NCBI GenBank assembly: GCA_019264505.1
Contig: JAHUZY010000477.1
Coordinates: 1-16,864, forward strand
DNA from: Phenylobacterium sp.
Lineage (GTDB): Bacteria > Pseudomonadota > Alphaproteobacteria > Caulobacterales > Caulobacteraceae
Direction: 5' to 3'
DNA length: 16,864 nucleotides
This document shows, one piece after another, positions 6,796 through 14,511 of this stretch. Numbering within the stretch: position 1 is the first letter of the stretch; each line of letters starts with the position of its first letter. A program made the position numbers and the translations under genes. The notes under the pieces are model-generated. The model was not told the DNA's origin. It saw only the letters and a program-made list of their open reading frames with translations, and made no database searches.

Positions 6796-7869
6796 TCAGC
6801 CGGGAGCCGGCGCAGCCGGAACCCGCAGGACCGTCCGGAACCCCACATGGGAGGCTCCGCTGTCATGGGGTCCAGGCGCCCGGGCGGCGGGGCGATATCG
6901 GAAACAGAAATTGTCGGCGCAGAGGAAGGAGCCGCCCTTGATCACATGCTTGGGCTGGCCCGGTTCGTCCGGGTCCCGGGACATGGCCCGGGAGGGTCCG
7001 CCCTGCTCCAGCACCGAGGCCGGGACAAGGCCCGGCCGGTACCAGTCCGACGTCCATTCCCAGACATTGCCGGTGATGTCGTAGAGGCCATGGCCATTGG
7101 CGGGGAAACACCCCACCGGCGCAGGCTGGGCCTTGTGTCCGTCCTCGCCAGTGTCGGCCACCGGGAAGATTCCCTGCCAGGTGTTGGCCAGCGGCTGGTC
7201 CTTCGGCGCCGGATCATCGCCCCAGGCGTAGCGGGCGCCGTCGAGCCCGCCCCGGGCGGCGTATTCCCACTCCGCCTCGGTGGGCAGGTCGCGGCCGAGC
7301 CACCGGGCATAGGCCTGGGCGTCCTCCCAGCCGATGTGCACCACAGGCCAGGACTCCTTGCCCGCGATCGAGCTGCCGGGACCCTCGGGATGTCGCCAGT
7401 CGGCGCCGGGAATGATCCGCCACCAGGCCGCAGGATTTCCCCCCGCCGCGCCGGCGCCGACAAAAACCAGGGACGCTGGCCGCCGCTCTTCGGCCGAGAG
7501 GCCCGGATAGGCCGCCTCCGGAAGGGGGCGCTCGGCCTGGGTCACATAGCCGGTGGCGTCGACGAAGCGGGCGAAGGCCGCATTGGTGACCTCGGTCTGG
7601 TCGATCCAAAAGTCCCCCACCCGCACCTGGCGCGGCGGACCTTCTTCGGGATGTTCGGCCGAAGCCCCCATGGCGAAGATCCCGCCGGTCAGCCGCACCA
7701 TGCCCGCGGTGGGCTCAGCCGGATCAGGGAGGGTCAGGTCGGCGAGACAGGCCTTCTGCGCTTCCACGCCCTGCGCGCAACCGCCCAGGACGCCGAGGAC
7801 CGTCAGGCCGAGGCCAAGGGCCAGGGGACGTCGCATGCCCCGTCCCGTTCGCTGGCCGCCCCGCCTCAC
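6796..7869 (-). CDS. Lipoprotein formylglycine-generating enzyme (SUMF1 family)
   Basis: A 357-residue enzyme that oxidises the sulfatase motif Cys to formylglycine. Family landmarks are present in order: GGIFAMGA near 62, FWIDQTEVTNAAFARFV (88-104), LPTEAEWEYAARGG (195-208), GNVWEWTSDWY (267-277), and a C-terminal GGSFLC...CFRYRPAAR with both active-site cysteines, Cys317 and Cys322. These correspond to the pair known in human FGE, so it should be catalytic. The N-terminus is basic, then hydrophobic, ending in the lipobox LGGC (Cys31), which predicts a lipoprotein. GTG 7869 is chosen because GGGAGG lies five bases upstream; ATG 7836 would give a shorter, more typical signal peptide. It is followed by the MBL gene and is divergent from the GST gene. 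The likely client is the sulfatase at the left edge. FGE-fold proteins can have other roles, but the Cys pair argues for maturation. Confidence 0.92.
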   Translation of the reverse strand: MRRGGQRTGRGMRRPLALGLGLTVLGVLGGCAQGVEAQKACLADLTLPDPAEPTAGMVRLTGGIFAMGASAEHPEEGPPRQVRVGDFWIDQTEVTNAAFARFVDATGYVTQAERPLPEAAYPGLSAEERRPASLVFVGAGAAGGNPAAWWRIIPGADWRHPEGPGSSIAGKESWPVVHIGWEDAQAYARWLGRDLPTEAEWEYAARGGLDGARYAWGDDPAPKDQPLANTWQGIFPVADTGEDGHKAQPAPVGCFPANGHGLYDITGNVWEWTSDWYRPGLVPASVLEQGGPSRAMSRDPDEPGQPKHVIKGGSFLCADNFCFRYRPAARAPGPHDSGASHVGFRTVLRVPAAPAPG

Positions 7870-7900
7870 CTGCGCCTCCCTCGAGCCTTGCGCTCTTCAC

Positions 7901-7916
7901 AACTATTGGCATAGTT
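7901..7916. promoter_or_regulatory. Perfect 16-bp dyad in divergent promoter region (candidate TetR operator)
   Basis: AACTAT-TGGC-ATAGTT is a perfect inverted repeat with 6-bp arms, centred in the 74-bp gap between the divergent FGE and GST genes. It overlaps a possible minus-strand promoter (TTGATT, 17 bases, AATAGT) and a weaker plus-strand one (TTGCGC 7888-7893 with CATAGT at 7910-7915). Its AT-rich arms stand out from the surrounding DNA. The TetR-family gene two positions downstream is the natural candidate to bind it; this is inferred from position only. Confidence 0.55.
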
Positions 7917-7943
7917 CGTGCTGAAATCAAGCGGAGCTGACCG

Positions 7944-8972
7944 ATGCCCGACCGCCAGCCCATCGCCCTCTCCGGCTCGCCCGGATCGCCCTATACCCGC
8001 AAGATGCTGGCCCTGTTGCGGTATCGGCGCATTCCCTACCGCTATCTGATGGCCAACAGCCCCGCGGTCGCCGACCTGCCCCAGCCGAAGGTGCGGCTGC
8101 TGCCGACCTTCTATCTGCCCGACGAGGCCGGCGTGCTGCAGGCGGTGGTGGATTCCACCCCGCTGATCCGCCGCCTGGAGCGCGAGGCGGACGGACGCTC
8201 GGTCATTCCCGACGACCCGGCGCTCGCCTTCCTCGACGAGCTGATCGAGGACTATGCGGACGAGTGGCTGACCAAGGCCATGTTCCACTATCGCTGGGCG
8301 TATGCGGACGACATCGACCGGGCGGCCCGCATCCTGCCGGCCTGGTCCGGGCTGTCGATCCCCGACGACACCCTCGCCCAGCGGGGCGAGATGTTCAGCC
8401 GCCGGCAGATCGACCGCCTCTATGTGGTCGGCTCCAACCCTGTCACCGGCCCGGTGATCGAGGCCAGCTACCAAAGATTCCTGGAGGCCTTCGAGGCCCA
8501 TCTGACCCATCAGCCCTATCTGCTGGGGCGCAGGCCAGGGGCCAGCGACTTCGCCGTCTACGGCCAGCTGACCCAGCTCGCCCAGTTTGACCCCACGCCC
8601 ATGGCCCTGACCCTGAAGACCGCGCCCAGGGTATTCGCCTGGGTCAGCCTGATGGAGGACGCCTCTGGCCTGGAGCCGCAGGCTGGGGACTGGACGCCGC
8701 TCGCCGACCAGCCGGAGACGCTTGGCGCCCTGCTGGCGGAGATGGGTCGGGTCTATGTTCCAGTCATGCTGGCCAACGCTCAGGCCCTGGCGGACGGCGC
8801 GGCCGAGGTGCGCACCGAGGTGGACGGCCTGGCCTGGACCCAGTCGCCCTTCCCCTATCAGGGCAAGTGTCTGCAATGGCTGCGCGCTTCCTATGCGAAG
8901 CTGGACGCCGACGCCCGAAGCGCCGTCGATCCGCTGCTGGATCGGTCCGGCCTGATGGCGATTTTCGCCTGA
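7944..8972 (+). CDS. Glutathione S-transferase-like protein with long C-terminal part
   Basis: A 342-residue cytoplasmic protein. The first 85 residues form a thioredoxin-like GST N-domain: SGSPGSPYTRK (10-20), a cis-Pro context LLPTFYLP (52-59) and the glutathione gamma-glutamyl contact DST (70-72). The helical C-domain shows the GST staple motif GRRPGASDFAVYGQL with Ser201 and Asp202. It is about 100 residues longer than common GSTs; the tail ends with FPYQGKCLQWLR (about 303-314). No catalytic Cys is present in the N-terminal motif, so a Ser or Tyr would have to activate glutathione, or it may be a non-catalytic binder. The ATG at 7944 has GGAG eight bases upstream. It is divergent from the FGE and followed by a TetR regulator after 63 bases. 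A role in conjugating or dehalogenating a toxic substrate or intermediate fits the neighbours but is inference. Confidence 0.82.
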   Translation: MPDRQPIALSGSPGSPYTRKMLALLRYRRIPYRYLMANSPAVADLPQPKVRLLPTFYLPDEAGVLQAVVDSTPLIRRLEREADGRSVIPDDPALAFLDELIEDYADEWLTKAMFHYRWAYADDIDRAARILPAWSGLSIPDDTLAQRGEMFSRRQIDRLYVVGSNPVTGPVIEASYQRFLEAFEAHLTHQPYLLGRRPGASDFAVYGQLTQLAQFDPTPMALTLKTAPRVFAWVSLMEDASGLEPQAGDWTPLADQPETLGALLAEMGRVYVPVMLANAQALADGAAEVRTEVDGLAWTQSPFPYQGKCLQWLRASYAKLDADARSAVDPLLDRSGLMAIFA

Positions 8973-9035
8973 GCACTGGCGCCCGCCTCCACTGCGTTCT
9001 AATCAGCCCTTTATGACTGGGCAGAGCCTCCAAGC

Positions 9036-9659
9036 GTGAACGCGCCCCGCGCCATCAAGGTCGAGGTGTCGACCCCCGCGCCCCCCGCCCCCGAAGCGGA
9101 TGGCCGCCGCCGCCGCTCGCAGGACAGCCGCGCCCGCATCGTTCAGGCCATGCTGGAGCTGGTGCATGCGGGCGAGACCTCGCCGGCCGCGGAGCTGGTG
9201 GCCGACCGAGCCAAGGTCGGCCTGCGCACCGTCTTCCGGCACTTCAGCGACATGGACAGCCTCTATCGCGAGATGTCCGCGGTGATCGAGGCCGAGCTGC
9301 AGGGCATTATCAGCCAGCCCTTCAAGAGCGCCGACTGGCGCGGCCGGATGGTTGAACTCGTGCAACGCAGGGCCGCCGCCTATGAGCGGATCGCCCCCTT
9401 CCGGCGGGCCGGCGACATCCATCGCCAACGGTCCCAGGTCCTGGCCGCCGACCATGCCCGTTTCGTGGCCGTGGGCCGGGAGATACTCCAGCGCGAGTCG
9501 CCCCCAGAACTCCTGCGCGACAAGGCGAGGTTTGAAGCCCTGGACCTGCTGCTCAGCTTCGACGCCTGGAACCGGTTGCGGCGGGACCAGGGCCTGTCGC
9601 CCCGCCGCACGGTGGAAGCCCTGGAGACCGCCGTCTCAGCCCTGGTCGACGCCCTCTGA
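9036..9659 (+). CDS. TetR/AcrR-family transcriptional regulator
   Basis: A 207-residue repressor-type protein. A basic, Pro-rich N-terminal extension (1-28) precedes the DNA-binding domain: SRARIVQAMLELV as helix 1 and a helix-turn-helix at about 48-70 ending in VGLRTVFRHFSDMDSLY, the usual TetR signature. The remaining roughly 120 residues are helical and would form the ligand-binding dimer domain. The start is GTG 9036, since no in-frame ATG lies nearby; the ribosome binding site is weak. The gene follows the GST-like gene on the same strand after 63 bases and probably shares its promoter. The dyad at 7901-7916 is the best visible candidate operator. The ligand is unknown; TetR regulators next to catabolic genes usually respond to substrate or product. 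It converges on the TonB receptor gene. Confidence 0.88.
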   Translation: MNAPRAIKVEVSTPAPPAPEADGRRRRSQDSRARIVQAMLELVHAGETSPAAELVADRAKVGLRTVFRHFSDMDSLYREMSAVIEAELQGIISQPFKSADWRGRMVELVQRRAAAYERIAPFRRAGDIHRQRSQVLAADHARFVAVGREILQRESPPELLRDKARFEALDLLLSFDAWNRLRRDQGLSPRRTVEALETAVSALVDAL

Positions 9660-9686
9660 GGCATAAAGCCCGCGACCAGCCTCAGA
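9655..9686. terminator. Inverted repeat spanning both stop codons of a convergent pair
   Basis: TCTGAGGC (9655-9662) and GCCTCAGA (9679-9686) form a perfect 8-bp inverted repeat around a 16-base loop. The left arm contains the TGA of the TetR gene and the right arm the TGA of the receptor gene on the other strand. It would form the same hairpin in both transcripts, so it is a candidate bidirectional terminator or 3'-end stabiliser. No T tract follows. Confidence 0.45.
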
Positions 9687-11934
9687 AGCTGGCGCGGACC
9701 CCGGCCATGACCAGACGCGGCGCGCCCGGACGCGCCCCGGCCGGCGAGAACGAGACGTTGTAGGTCTCATCGGCCAGGTTCTGGACGGTGGCGAACAGGG
9801 CGAAGTTCGAGGTGAGCGCGTATTCCGCGGCCAGGTCGATGACCAGGCGCTCGTCGATCTTGTCGCCCGCCGCGATGGGGCCAGAGCCCGCCGTCTCCCG
9901 GGCCTCGGACACCCAGTTGAAGCCGCTGGTGAGCTTCAGCTTTGCCAGTTCGAGACCCACGGTGAGGTTCAGCTGGTGCTCCGGCAGATAGGGCAGTTCG
10001 TCCCCGGCGGCGACCGTCCCCCAGGGCCCGTAGGCGCTGGCGAAGGTCGATTTGAATTCCGCATCGGTCAGCGTGTAGGCCAGGGAAACCGGCACGGCGA
10101 AACCCCGGGTCGCCAGGTCAGCGAAGGTGTGGGAGGCGGTGACCTCCAGGCCGCGGACCTCGACGGCGCCGCCATCGAACTGGTCGCCGATATTGCAGCC
10201 GCCGCCGGTGGAGGCGGTGCAGGTCCCCACCAGATTGTCATAGTCGTTCAGGAAGGCGATGGCCTCCGCCTGCCAGCCCCCGCGGCTCCAGCGGGCGCCG
10301 GCCTCATAGGACCAGCTGGTCTCGGCGTCGGCGGTGGAGCCAGGACCCGGATTGGCGAAGCCGCGATGGGCGCCGGCCAGCAGCAGCACTTCCGGGCTCA
10401 GCCGCCAGGTGGCTGAGACGCCGGGGATCAGGACATCGGCCTTGGAATGGATGACGCGGGTGGGGGTGGCCCGGGACACGTCGCCCAGGGCCCAGTCGGT
10501 GCGCTTCAGGCGGATGGTTTCGTAGCGCAGGCCAGGCGTCAGGGTGAAGGCGCCGATGCTCATCTCGTCGCGCAGGAAGAAGGACCAGGCCTTGGCCTCG
10601 CCCAGACGGTTCTCCTGGCTGCCGGGCGCGCCGGCCGAGGCCAGCACCATACGGCCGTCGACCATGGTGTAGCGGTCGTCCTGCTGGAAGCGGTCTTCCT
10701 CGTCCCGGTGATGGCGGACGGAGAACTCAAGACCGTGGTCGATGGCGCCGGTCTGGACATCCACCGCCACGACGCTCTGAACGCCGCTGGCCGAATAGAG
10801 CCGGTTGTTGTTGCGCACCCGCAGGGCGCCCGCGCGCCCGGTGAAGCCCGGCGCGCCGATCAGGTCGGCCATCTGCAGGGCGTTGGCGCCCGGATTGGCC
10901 ACCACTGAGCTGATGCCCACCCAACCGGTGTTGGCATTGTTGCGCACGTCATTGAGCTTGTACCAGGCCCGCCCCGTCTCGTGGTGATAGGCGAGCGTCG
11001 TCAGGCTGACATTGGGCGAGATCTGGAAGCGGTGGGTGAGTTGGAACGTCTCATGATCGACGTTCATCACATCGGCGCCGCTGCCGTTGTAGCGGCGATA
11101 GGGACTGGCGGCGAAGTCGCTGAGCGTCAGGCCGAGATAGGTCTCGTCGCTGGTCTCGTCATAGCGCTGGTACTTGGCCTCCCACTGGTGGCGGCGGTCG
11201 GCCGAGCGCAGGCCGAGCTTCACCAGACCATCGGTGATCTCAAAGCCGGTGTCGCCGCCGGCGTCGATGACCTTGAAGCCGTCGGAGGCCTCGTACAGGC
11301 CCTCCACCAGGCCGCCGATTTCCCAGCCGCCGCCCAGCGCCGCCCAGCCGCCCACGGAGCCCAGGGCGCGGCGGCCGCCGTACTCGCCCGCCAGCAGGTC
11401 GAGGCGGCCGGAAACTTCGCCATTGGCGACGTCCGGGATCGGGGTCGAGAACAGGTTCAGGGCCCCGCCGACGGTCAGCGGACCGTACTTGATGGCGGCC
11501 GGCCCCTTGCTGACCTCCACGGCGTGGATGCGGGTCATGCGCGGGAAGTAGTAGGCCGCCGGCGCCGCATAGGGGGCCGGGGCGATCAGCACCCCATCCT
11601 CCATCACCGCGATGCGGCTGTTGCGGTCCGAGCCCGAGCCGCGGATGCCGATATTGGGCCGCAGGCCAAAGCCCTCCTCCTCCTGCAGATAGACGCCCGG
11701 CGCCTGGCGCAGGATGCGGTTCACGTCGCTATAGGCGAAGGTCGACAGGGTCTCGGCGTCGATCACCTGCACAGACCCGCCGATCTCCCGCACATCGGTG
11801 GTCGAGCCGGTCACCAGCACCGCGTCCAGCAGCGGCGCGCCCGCATCATCCATCACCTCCGCCTGCGCCGAGCTCAGCGTCAGGGCGCAGACGGCGGCGC
11901 CGCAGAACAGGGCGGTGAGACGGTGTGCGGACAT
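9682..11934 (-). CDS. FecA-like TonB-dependent outer-membrane receptor
   Basis: A 750-residue outer-membrane receptor for energy-dependent uptake. A signal peptide (about 1-25, ending SSAQA) is followed by a possible TonB box near LDAVLVTG (36-43) and a plug domain at about 45-170. The plug carries stretches very like the Fe(III)-dicitrate receptor group: SDVNRILRQAPGVYLQEEEG, GLRPNIGIRG, MEDGVLIAPAPYAAPAAYYF (111-130) and IKYGPLTVGGALNL. The rest is a beta-barrel ending in the typical terminal Phe (VRASF). There is no N-terminal signalling domain and no neighbouring FecI/FecR pair, so it is not a transducer. ATG 11934 (MSAHRL) is chosen over the longer frame to 11997 because the signal peptide starts there and GGGGGA precedes it. 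Two Fur-like arrays upstream suggest iron control. Siderophore or ferric citrate is the likeliest cargo; an organic substrate is possible. Confidence 0.92.
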   Translation of the reverse strand: MSAHRLTALFCGAAVCALTLSSAQAEVMDDAGAPLLDAVLVTGSTTDVREIGGSVQVIDAETLSTFAYSDVNRILRQAPGVYLQEEEGFGLRPNIGIRGSGSDRNSRIAVMEDGVLIAPAPYAAPAAYYFPRMTRIHAVEVSKGPAAIKYGPLTVGGALNLFSTPIPDVANGEVSGRLDLLAGEYGGRRALGSVGGWAALGGGWEIGGLVEGLYEASDGFKVIDAGGDTGFEITDGLVKLGLRSADRRHQWEAKYQRYDETSDETYLGLTLSDFAASPYRRYNGSGADVMNVDHETFQLTHRFQISPNVSLTTLAYHHETGRAWYKLNDVRNNANTGWVGISSVVANPGANALQMADLIGAPGFTGRAGALRVRNNNRLYSASGVQSVVAVDVQTGAIDHGLEFSVRHHRDEEDRFQQDDRYTMVDGRMVLASAGAPGSQENRLGEAKAWSFFLRDEMSIGAFTLTPGLRYETIRLKRTDWALGDVSRATPTRVIHSKADVLIPGVSATWRLSPEVLLLAGAHRGFANPGPGSTADAETSWSYEAGARWSRGGWQAEAIAFLNDYDNLVGTCTASTGGGCNIGDQFDGGAVEVRGLEVTASHTFADLATRGFAVPVSLAYTLTDAEFKSTFASAYGPWGTVAAGDELPYLPEHQLNLTVGLELAKLKLTSGFNWVSEARETAGSGPIAAGDKIDERLVIDLAAEYALTSNFALFATVQNLADETYNVSFSPAGARPGAPRLVMAGVRASF

Positions 11935-11946
11935 GGATCCCCCAGA

Positions 11947-11965
11947 GCGAATAAGAATGCTTCGC
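11947..11965. promoter_or_regulatory. Candidate Fur box 1 upstream of the TonB receptor
   Basis: GCGAATAAGAATGCTTCGC reads as three hexamers in the 6-6-1-6 Fur layout (GCGAAT, AAGAAT, G, CTTCGC). I count 11 of 19 matches to the Escherichia coli consensus. It lies 13 bases upstream of the receptor start codon, where a bound repressor would block transcription or initiation. Confidence 0.45.
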
Positions 11966-11993
11966 ACTCGCCTAGCGCCCACGCCGGGGGTTT

Positions 11994-12012
11994 GCAAGCA
12001 ATTCGCATTCTC
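11994..12012. promoter_or_regulatory. Candidate Fur box 2 upstream of the TonB receptor
   Basis: On the minus strand the site reads GAGAATGCGAATTGCTTGC: GAGAAT and GCGAAT hexamers followed by a poorer inverted unit. By my count it also matches 11 of 19 consensus positions. Together with the site at 11947-11965 it gives an AGAATGC...GCATTCT inverted pair about 40 bases apart. It is the weaker of the two as a palindrome. Confidence 0.4.
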
Positions 12013-12122
12013 TTGGTTTCTCGACTAGCCGGCTCGGTGCGGTGATCCGCCGCAGGTCCAGGGGAGCGGGCGCCCTCTCCACGTCGCCACGACCGACTTT
12101 GAGCCAGGCCCACAGGCGTCGA

Positions 12123-12136
12123 TGACGGCCGCGTCA
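12123..12136. promoter_or_regulatory. Small dyad upstream of the chemoreceptor gene
   Basis: TGACG-GCCG-CGTCA is a perfect 5-bp inverted repeat with a 4-base spacer, 74 bases before the chemoreceptor start; a further TGACGC lies at about 12171-12176. It could be a regulator site for the chemoreceptor. I see no clear sigma70 or sigma54 promoter in 12013-12209, so this remains weak. Confidence 0.22.
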
Positions 12137-12209
12137 CGGTTGCATTGACCGGATATTTACCACGTCTGGGTGACGCAAAGCTCTGCTGCCCGCCACACAG
12201 GACCCTTGC

Positions 12210-14468
12210 GTGCGACCGATGAAGCTCAACACGATTTCCGCCAAGCTGATGCTGGCCGCCGGTCTGACCATTGGCCTTCTGTTACTGATCGCCGCCGTCA
12301 TCCTATCGCAGCGGGTGCATTCGACCACGTCAGGGCTGTCCTCCGACTACGCAGAGGCCGTTGGCAAAGGCGCCGCAGAAGCCGTCGCAGCCGACCTGGA
12401 CACCCTGCAGTCCACCGCCTCAGCCATGGCCAGTGCTATCGGCGTGCTGCATGAGCGCGGCGTGCGCGACCGTGCCGTGGTGACCCAGATCGCCCGGGAA
12501 AACGCCTCAGCCTCGCCGCTGGTCATGGGCAGCTGGTTCTTCGCCGCGCCGGACGCCTGGGACGGTCGGGATGTCGAGTTCGCTGGTCTCACCGACACCG
12601 GGTCCAACGCCCAGGGCCGGCTGGAGCCCTACTGGGCCCGGGTCGAGGGCAATCTGGTGCTGGAGCCCCCCGCTGATGAGCTGGTGTTTGGCGAACCCTT
12701 CTTCCGTCTGTCGGCGGACTCTGGAAAGCCGGCGATCACCGAGCCCTACATCTACCCGGTGAACGGCAAGGACGTGCTGATGACGTCGATCACCGCTCCG
12801 GTGTTCTCGGACGGCAAGATCATCGGCGTGGCCGGCCTCGACATCGCGCTGGACACCTTCTCCAGCGAACTGGCTGAGCTGCGCCCCCTCGGCGACGGCA
12901 GGGTCACCCTGCTGTCGGAGGCCGGCGCATGGGTCGCCCACCCGGACGTCGGTCTGCTGATGAAGCCCTATGAGGGCGAGGATCTTGCGCAGCTTAAATC
13001 GGTGCTGGCCGATGGCGAACAGGCGCTCCTGCCGGGTCTCGCCGTAGGCGGGGTGAAGACCAACCGCTTGATCCTGCCCGTGGACCTGCCGACCTCCAAC
13101 GCCCGCTGGGCGGTGATGGTCGATGTGCCTCAGGCGACCATCGCGGCGCCCGCGCGCCAGCTGGTGGTGGGCCTGCTGATCGGCGGTCTCGTGCTGACGG
13201 CCTTGGTGCTGGTCGGGCTGTCCCTAGCGGCCAGCCGCATCGTCGCCAAGCCGCTGGGCCGCCTGACCCGCAATGTCGCCCAGCTGCGGGACGGCCAGTA
13301 CGACATCGCTGTGGACGGCGTCAGCGGCAAGGACGAGGTGGGCGAGATCGCCCGCGCCCTGGACGCCTTCCGCCACGACCTGGCCGGCGGCAATACCGCA
13401 CGGCGCGAGCAGGAACAGCTGCGCGCCCAGGCCGAGGCCGATCGGCTCCGCAACGAGCAAGGCCAGCAACGGGCCGCCGCCGAACAGGCCGTCGTGGTGG
13501 AAGCCCTGGAAAGCGCCCTTTCGCGGCTGTCCGACGGCGACCTGACCGCCCGGGTCGAGGCCGCCTTTGCGCCGGAATATGAAAAGCTGAAGGTCGACTT
13601 CAACGCCGCCATGACCAAGCTTCAGTCGGCGATGCAGGGGGTCGTGGCCAACACCTCGGCCATCACCTCCGGCGCCCAGGAGATCAGCCAGGCCGCCGAC
13701 GACCTGTCACGGCGCACCGAGCAGCAGGCGGCCAGCCTGGAGGAGACCGCCGCGGCGCTGGATGAGATCACCGCCACCGTGCGCAAGACGGCCGCCGGGG
13801 CGCAGCACGCCAGCACCGTGGTCAGCCAGGCCCGCAGCGACGCCCGCGAGAGTGGGCTGATCGTCGGCGACGCCGTGGGCGCCATGAGCGAGATCGAGCG
13901 TTCGTCCAGCCAGATCGGTCAGATCATCGGGGTCATCGACGAGATCGCCTTCCAGACCAACCTGCTGGCCCTGAACGCCGGCGTCGAGGCCGCCCGCGCT
14001 GGCGACGCTGGCCGAGGATTTGCGGTGGTCGCCTCCGAGGTCCGGGCTCTGGCCCAGCGCTCCGCCGAGGCCGCGAAGGAGATCAAGTCCCTCATCAGCG
14101 CCTCGACCGAACAGGTGGCCGGCGGGGTGGAGCTGGTGGGCCGCACGGGCGAAGCCCTGCAGCGGATCGTCGCCCAGGTCGGCGAGATCACCCAGATCGT
14201 CGATGAGATCGCCGCCTCGTCCAAGGAACAGGCCACCGGCCTTCACGAGGTGAACACCGCCGTCAACCAGATGGACCAGGTCACCCAACAGAACGCGGCC
14301 ATGGTCGAACAGTCCACCGCCGCCAGCCACGCCCTGGCCCGCGAGGCCGCCGATCTGGCCCGGCTGATGGCCCAGTTCCGCACCGGCGGACCCGACACCG
14401 CGATCAGCGGCGCCCGGGCCCAGCAGGCGCGGCTGGCCCAGGCCATGGGCGAACGCCGCCGGGCCTGA
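12210..14468 (+). CDS. Methyl-accepting chemotaxis protein with dCache-like sensor
   Basis: A 752-residue transmembrane chemoreceptor that controls CheA through CheW. TM1 lies at about 15-33. A periplasmic region at about 34-317 has features of a double Cache domain (MGSWFFAAPDAWDGR near 106-120, GVAGLDIALDTF near 206-217), followed by TM2 at about 318-341. A HAMP domain covers about 343-394, and a second HAMP-like unit (RLSDGDLTARVEAAFAPEY) starts near 439. The signalling hairpin tip is canonical: IDEIAFQTNLLALNAGVEAA from 576, then GRGFAVVASEVRALAQRS. The C-terminus (GERRRA) lacks the NWETF-type CheR tether. GTG 12210 has AGGA seven bases upstream; ATG 12219 would remove three residues. It is divergent from the TonB receptor and convergent with the serine hydrolase. 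The ligand is unknown; Cache receptors usually sense small organic molecules. Confidence 0.94.
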   Translation: MRPMKLNTISAKLMLAAGLTIGLLLLIAAVILSQRVHSTTSGLSSDYAEAVGKGAAEAVAADLDTLQSTASAMASAIGVLHERGVRDRAVVTQIARENASASPLVMGSWFFAAPDAWDGRDVEFAGLTDTGSNAQGRLEPYWARVEGNLVLEPPADELVFGEPFFRLSADSGKPAITEPYIYPVNGKDVLMTSITAPVFSDGKIIGVAGLDIALDTFSSELAELRPLGDGRVTLLSEAGAWVAHPDVGLLMKPYEGEDLAQLKSVLADGEQALLPGLAVGGVKTNRLILPVDLPTSNARWAVMVDVPQATIAAPARQLVVGLLIGGLVLTALVLVGLSLAASRIVAKPLGRLTRNVAQLRDGQYDIAVDGVSGKDEVGEIARALDAFRHDLAGGNTARREQEQLRAQAEADRLRNEQGQQRAAAEQAVVVEALESALSRLSDGDLTARVEAAFAPEYEKLKVDFNAAMTKLQSAMQGVVANTSAITSGAQEISQAADDLSRRTEQQAASLEETAAALDEITATVRKTAAGAQHASTVVSQARSDARESGLIVGDAVGAMSEIERSSSQIGQIIGVIDEIAFQTNLLALNAGVEAARAGDAGRGFAVVASEVRALAQRSAEAAKEIKSLISASTEQVAGGVELVGRTGEALQRIVAQVGEITQIVDEIAASSKEQATGLHEVNTAVNQMDQVTQQNAAMVEQSTAASHALAREAADLARLMAQFRTGGPDTAISGARAQQARLAQAMGERRRA

Positions 14469-14480
14469 GCCTTGGGATGA

Positions 14481-14511
14481 GCGGCCGCCGCCCTCAGGGC
14501 GCGGTGGCCGC
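14481..14511. terminator. GC-rich hairpin at convergent stop codons
   Basis: An imperfect stem of outer arms GCGGCC (14481) and GGCCGC (ending 14511) plus inner arms CGCCCT and AGGGCG lies between the chemoreceptor and serine-hydrolase genes. It covers the TGA stop of the latter (14494-14496). No T tract follows. It is probably a shared 3'-end structure. Confidence 0.4.

Noticed and set aside
5602..7914. 770-codon open frame on the plus strand opposite the MBL and FGE genes
   Set aside because: Its translation is low-complexity Gly/Arg/Ala-rich with no domain, while the minus strand shows clear MBL and FGE motifs; it is a GC-rich codon shadow.
12210..14468. Possible histidine kinase or diguanylate cyclase
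   Set aside because: The cytoplasmic part is a complete MCP signalling hairpin with no kinase or GGDEF motif.
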